Source: Thermoplasmata archaeon
GTDB taxonomy: Archaea; Thermoplasmatota; Thermoplasmata; WALJ01
Length of the DNA: 22,114 nt
NCBI GenBank assembly: GCA_015522885.1
Contig: WALJ01000008.1
Location: 1 to 22,114, forward strand
Direction: 5' to 3'
Shown: positions 21,501 through 22,114 of the stretch, one piece after another
Layout of the letters: the number at the start of each line of letters is the position of its first letter
Position numbering within the stretch: position 1 is the stretch's first letter
Position numbers and translations under genes: made by a program
The notes under the pieces: model-generated
The model's input: only the letters and a program-made list of their open reading frames with translations
What the model was told of the DNA's origin: nothing
Database searches by the model: none

Positions 21501-22114
21501 GAGTACCCTAATGACGTGAGAATTCTTCACGGAGAAGGGGGCAGTAAAGGAGATAATGCCTCCGTTTACGCAGACCGTGTCTGGGTTATATGGACCGGCG
21601 ATGACCCCAATGCAACACATACTACCCTAGGAAGTAGCACAATGAGCAAGGGTTCGTGGGGAAGGATAGCATGGGCGGACAACAGCGATTACAGTTCATG
21701 GACCTGCCCTGCATCCGGTACAAATACGACTATCGATGAGAACAGCGGCTCTCAGACATACAACTTCAAGAGAGTCAACAGCATACAGTACAGACCTTAT
21801 CACAACAACAGCGAACTTGTGTATATATTCGAGCATCTGGATTATGACAGCAACGGAAATATCAAGGCTGTGCACGATGGCTTCTGTTCCTCGCAAGATG
21901 GAGGAAAGACATGGTCAGCTGCCAAGGACATCGATCCTGGCGGCGATTACTTCTTCTTCCCGAATGTGATGGACGGAGGCAACGACTACAACGATGTTGT
22001 CTGGATGTATGTCTATCACAGGGCCAGCAGCGGAAATGACAGAGACCTTTCATGTCAGGTGTATGACGACGGAGGCTGGGGTTCCGACACAAATGGAGAC
22101 ACAAAGGATACGGA
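18549..22114 (+). CDS. Large secreted subtilisin-like serine protease (S8), 3' end outside the window
   Basis: The frame is open from the ATG at 18549 to the end of the window (1188 codons, no stop). A signal peptide (about 1-38) precedes a long propeptide-like region (40-285). The S8 catalytic core has the full triad: D298 (VGIQDTGYD), H343 (ESHGSHCCGLISG) and S567 (GTSMATPVAAG), with the oxyanion Asn N453 (FFAAANAG). After the core comes a beta-rich P-domain-like module (about 675-785, LTWIDTSGK...DLDLKVTDPNG), then an alpha-Sorting-type/Ig-like stretch. A sialidase-like propeller region follows with an Asp-box (SSQDGGKTW, near 1118-1126). It is secreted or surface-attached and probably degrades external protein; such multi-domain subtilases are common in heterotrophic archaea. 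An anchor, if present, lies beyond the window. Confidence 0.95.
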   Translation, partial: MNAKHKRYIPHLVALAIAFIMLIPTSGMLTAQAAAPSEYVLVDASHMNELRQMGAEIFTDYNNGFYLMKMPATSVNSLSQVDFPVVRMSEHRYLDLYPSSYRFNPAKGIPEINGALRATDSNTYILQFVGPVKHEWVEKVRNAGAVIFSDVAKYGLIAKMSPDTANTVRNMPEIAWVGTYEPAYKITSKADINSENSGMFSLLLFKGYSPQSIADRLSLDGITVLSVQGRNVIISVQQNKLPAIASMEEVQNIGIYSQPKLMDLSADKVIHVREVWYPSYTGLSTRFIGKDQVVGIQDTGYDEGDDTAGPNDHFQGPLGDRVLRYKDQGGGSDPDGEKIGESHGSHCCGLISGNGWSWEKQYGYPTDDYEWDHAESVGAAPGANLSIDGIIDSNGNLKPSADYWDTEQNDGAQIYSNSWGGQPGDDYSSTYSTAVDDKSNSDNRRLFFFAAANAGPTRDTLNPDAQGKNGICVAASENFRPGEWFYDSNPNTITDFSSRGGNLSDTRIKPDLASPGGGEISLYARGQYDNDKGQGSYLINAVDQYNWSAKAPGSDGHQDYQYMQGTSMATPVAAGAAAVIRQYLTDTGYDSNASQSGQQIYSQIIKALMINGARRLPNIMYPGYDQGWGLINVKNSILPDPPVRLQYTEANMTSTGTWDAATNGSMALDVASARVPLKVTLTWIDTSGKDLNRDLDLKVTDPNGHVYHGNAYNNTTGWSQPDATVASTSDTYIGSWDRGDGWDGVNNVEQVEVQYPATGTWKVEVIGYNVPSTTPFAVVVRADIGSLTPEYSFGMDVSGSSTIRVDQGGSATLPITITSYGTSSDTIDISDNIPTGLTTLYTYGGNSQTSYSLAAGKSATFILTVSADASTSPGVYPFSVSAMSSNDASVKAVRDLKVQVIDQNTKIPRMVQVTNASEDETSPAVTTFTDSNGQPWIFIAYVKSTPISPDAIYGGDTVMVTYSKLDSNGIPISWHEPIQLTNLNEYPNDVRILHGEGGSKGDNASVYADRVWVIWTGDDPNATHTTLGSSTMSKGSWGRIAWADNSDYSSWTCPASGTNTTIDENSGSQTYNFKRVNSIQYRPYHNNSELVYIFEHLDYDSNGNIKAVHDGFCSSQDGGKTWSAAKDIDPGGDYFFFPNVMDGGNDYNDVVWMYVYHRASSGNDRDLSCQVYDDGGWGSDTNGDTKDT

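Overview
The window is archaeal, most likely Thermoplasmatota or a related euryarchaeal lineage. The evidence is an A-type ATP synthase subunit D, ribosomal protein L10e, a KEOPS Pcc1 subunit, an archaeal-type cis-prenyltransferase, FtsZ with archaeal-style partners, and TATA boxes about 25 nt upstream of many start codons, which points to leaderless or short-leader transcripts. Lineage is inferred from gene content only.

Layout. 1-5.7 kb: the C-terminal part of a membrane-anchored surface protein, an MBL-fold hydrolase, atpD, two small zinc-binding proteins, and (minus strand) a large exported protein with two lamin-tail domains, two phospholipase-D domains, a PKD domain and a C-terminal anchor. 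5.8-7.5 kb: a mobile locus with a DUF2080 transposon-associated protein, a noncoding stretch of palindromes and a 45-nt-period hairpin array, and an IS4-superfamily DDE transposase. 7.6-9.5 kb: the cis-prenyltransferase gene, then two exported minus-strand proteins sharing a promoter module; one is built from VMREISVE octapeptides. 9.6-11.75 kb: a tight ftsZ-folD-pcc1 operon. 11.7-13.7 kb (minus): L10e, an overlapping endonuclease III-like glycosylase and a coiled-coil protein. 14.0-16.8 kb: a tandem-HAMP membrane protein with a small partner (minus) and, divergently, a zinc-ribbon coiled-coil protein. 17.0-22.1 kb: a membrane-anchored lipocalin-like (AttH/CrtC-type) protein and the start of a very large secreted subtilase that runs off the window.

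How the genes work together. The housekeeping genes cover cell division (FtsZ), one-carbon metabolism (FolD), tRNA modification (Pcc1), translation (L10e), base-excision repair, ATP synthesis and polyprenol for glycosylation. They alternate with surface or exported proteins: the PLD protein, the subtilase, the lipocalin-like protein, the repeat protein and the truncated protein at the left edge.

The least explained signal is noncoding. A 47-bp imperfect palindrome (15-nt arms, 17-nt spacer) occurs at four intergenic loci: 6371-6417, 9076-9122, 13877-13923 and 16888-16934. Two related 43-bp palindromes lie at 6116-6158 and 13810-13852. One arm carries the ATG of the transposase, and the same MSLTI-like start recurs in other copies. 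Between the two palindromes at the transposase locus lies an array of hairpins repeating every 45 nt, whose stems change by compensatory substitutions. Together these look like a mobile or structured nucleic-acid element that I cannot match to a described family.

Two stretches over 300 bases lack a confident gene. 6047-6402 holds the palindromes and hairpin array. 13652-14014 holds the L10e promoter, a doubtful micro-ORF and the second palindrome cluster; I see nothing in 13946-14014.
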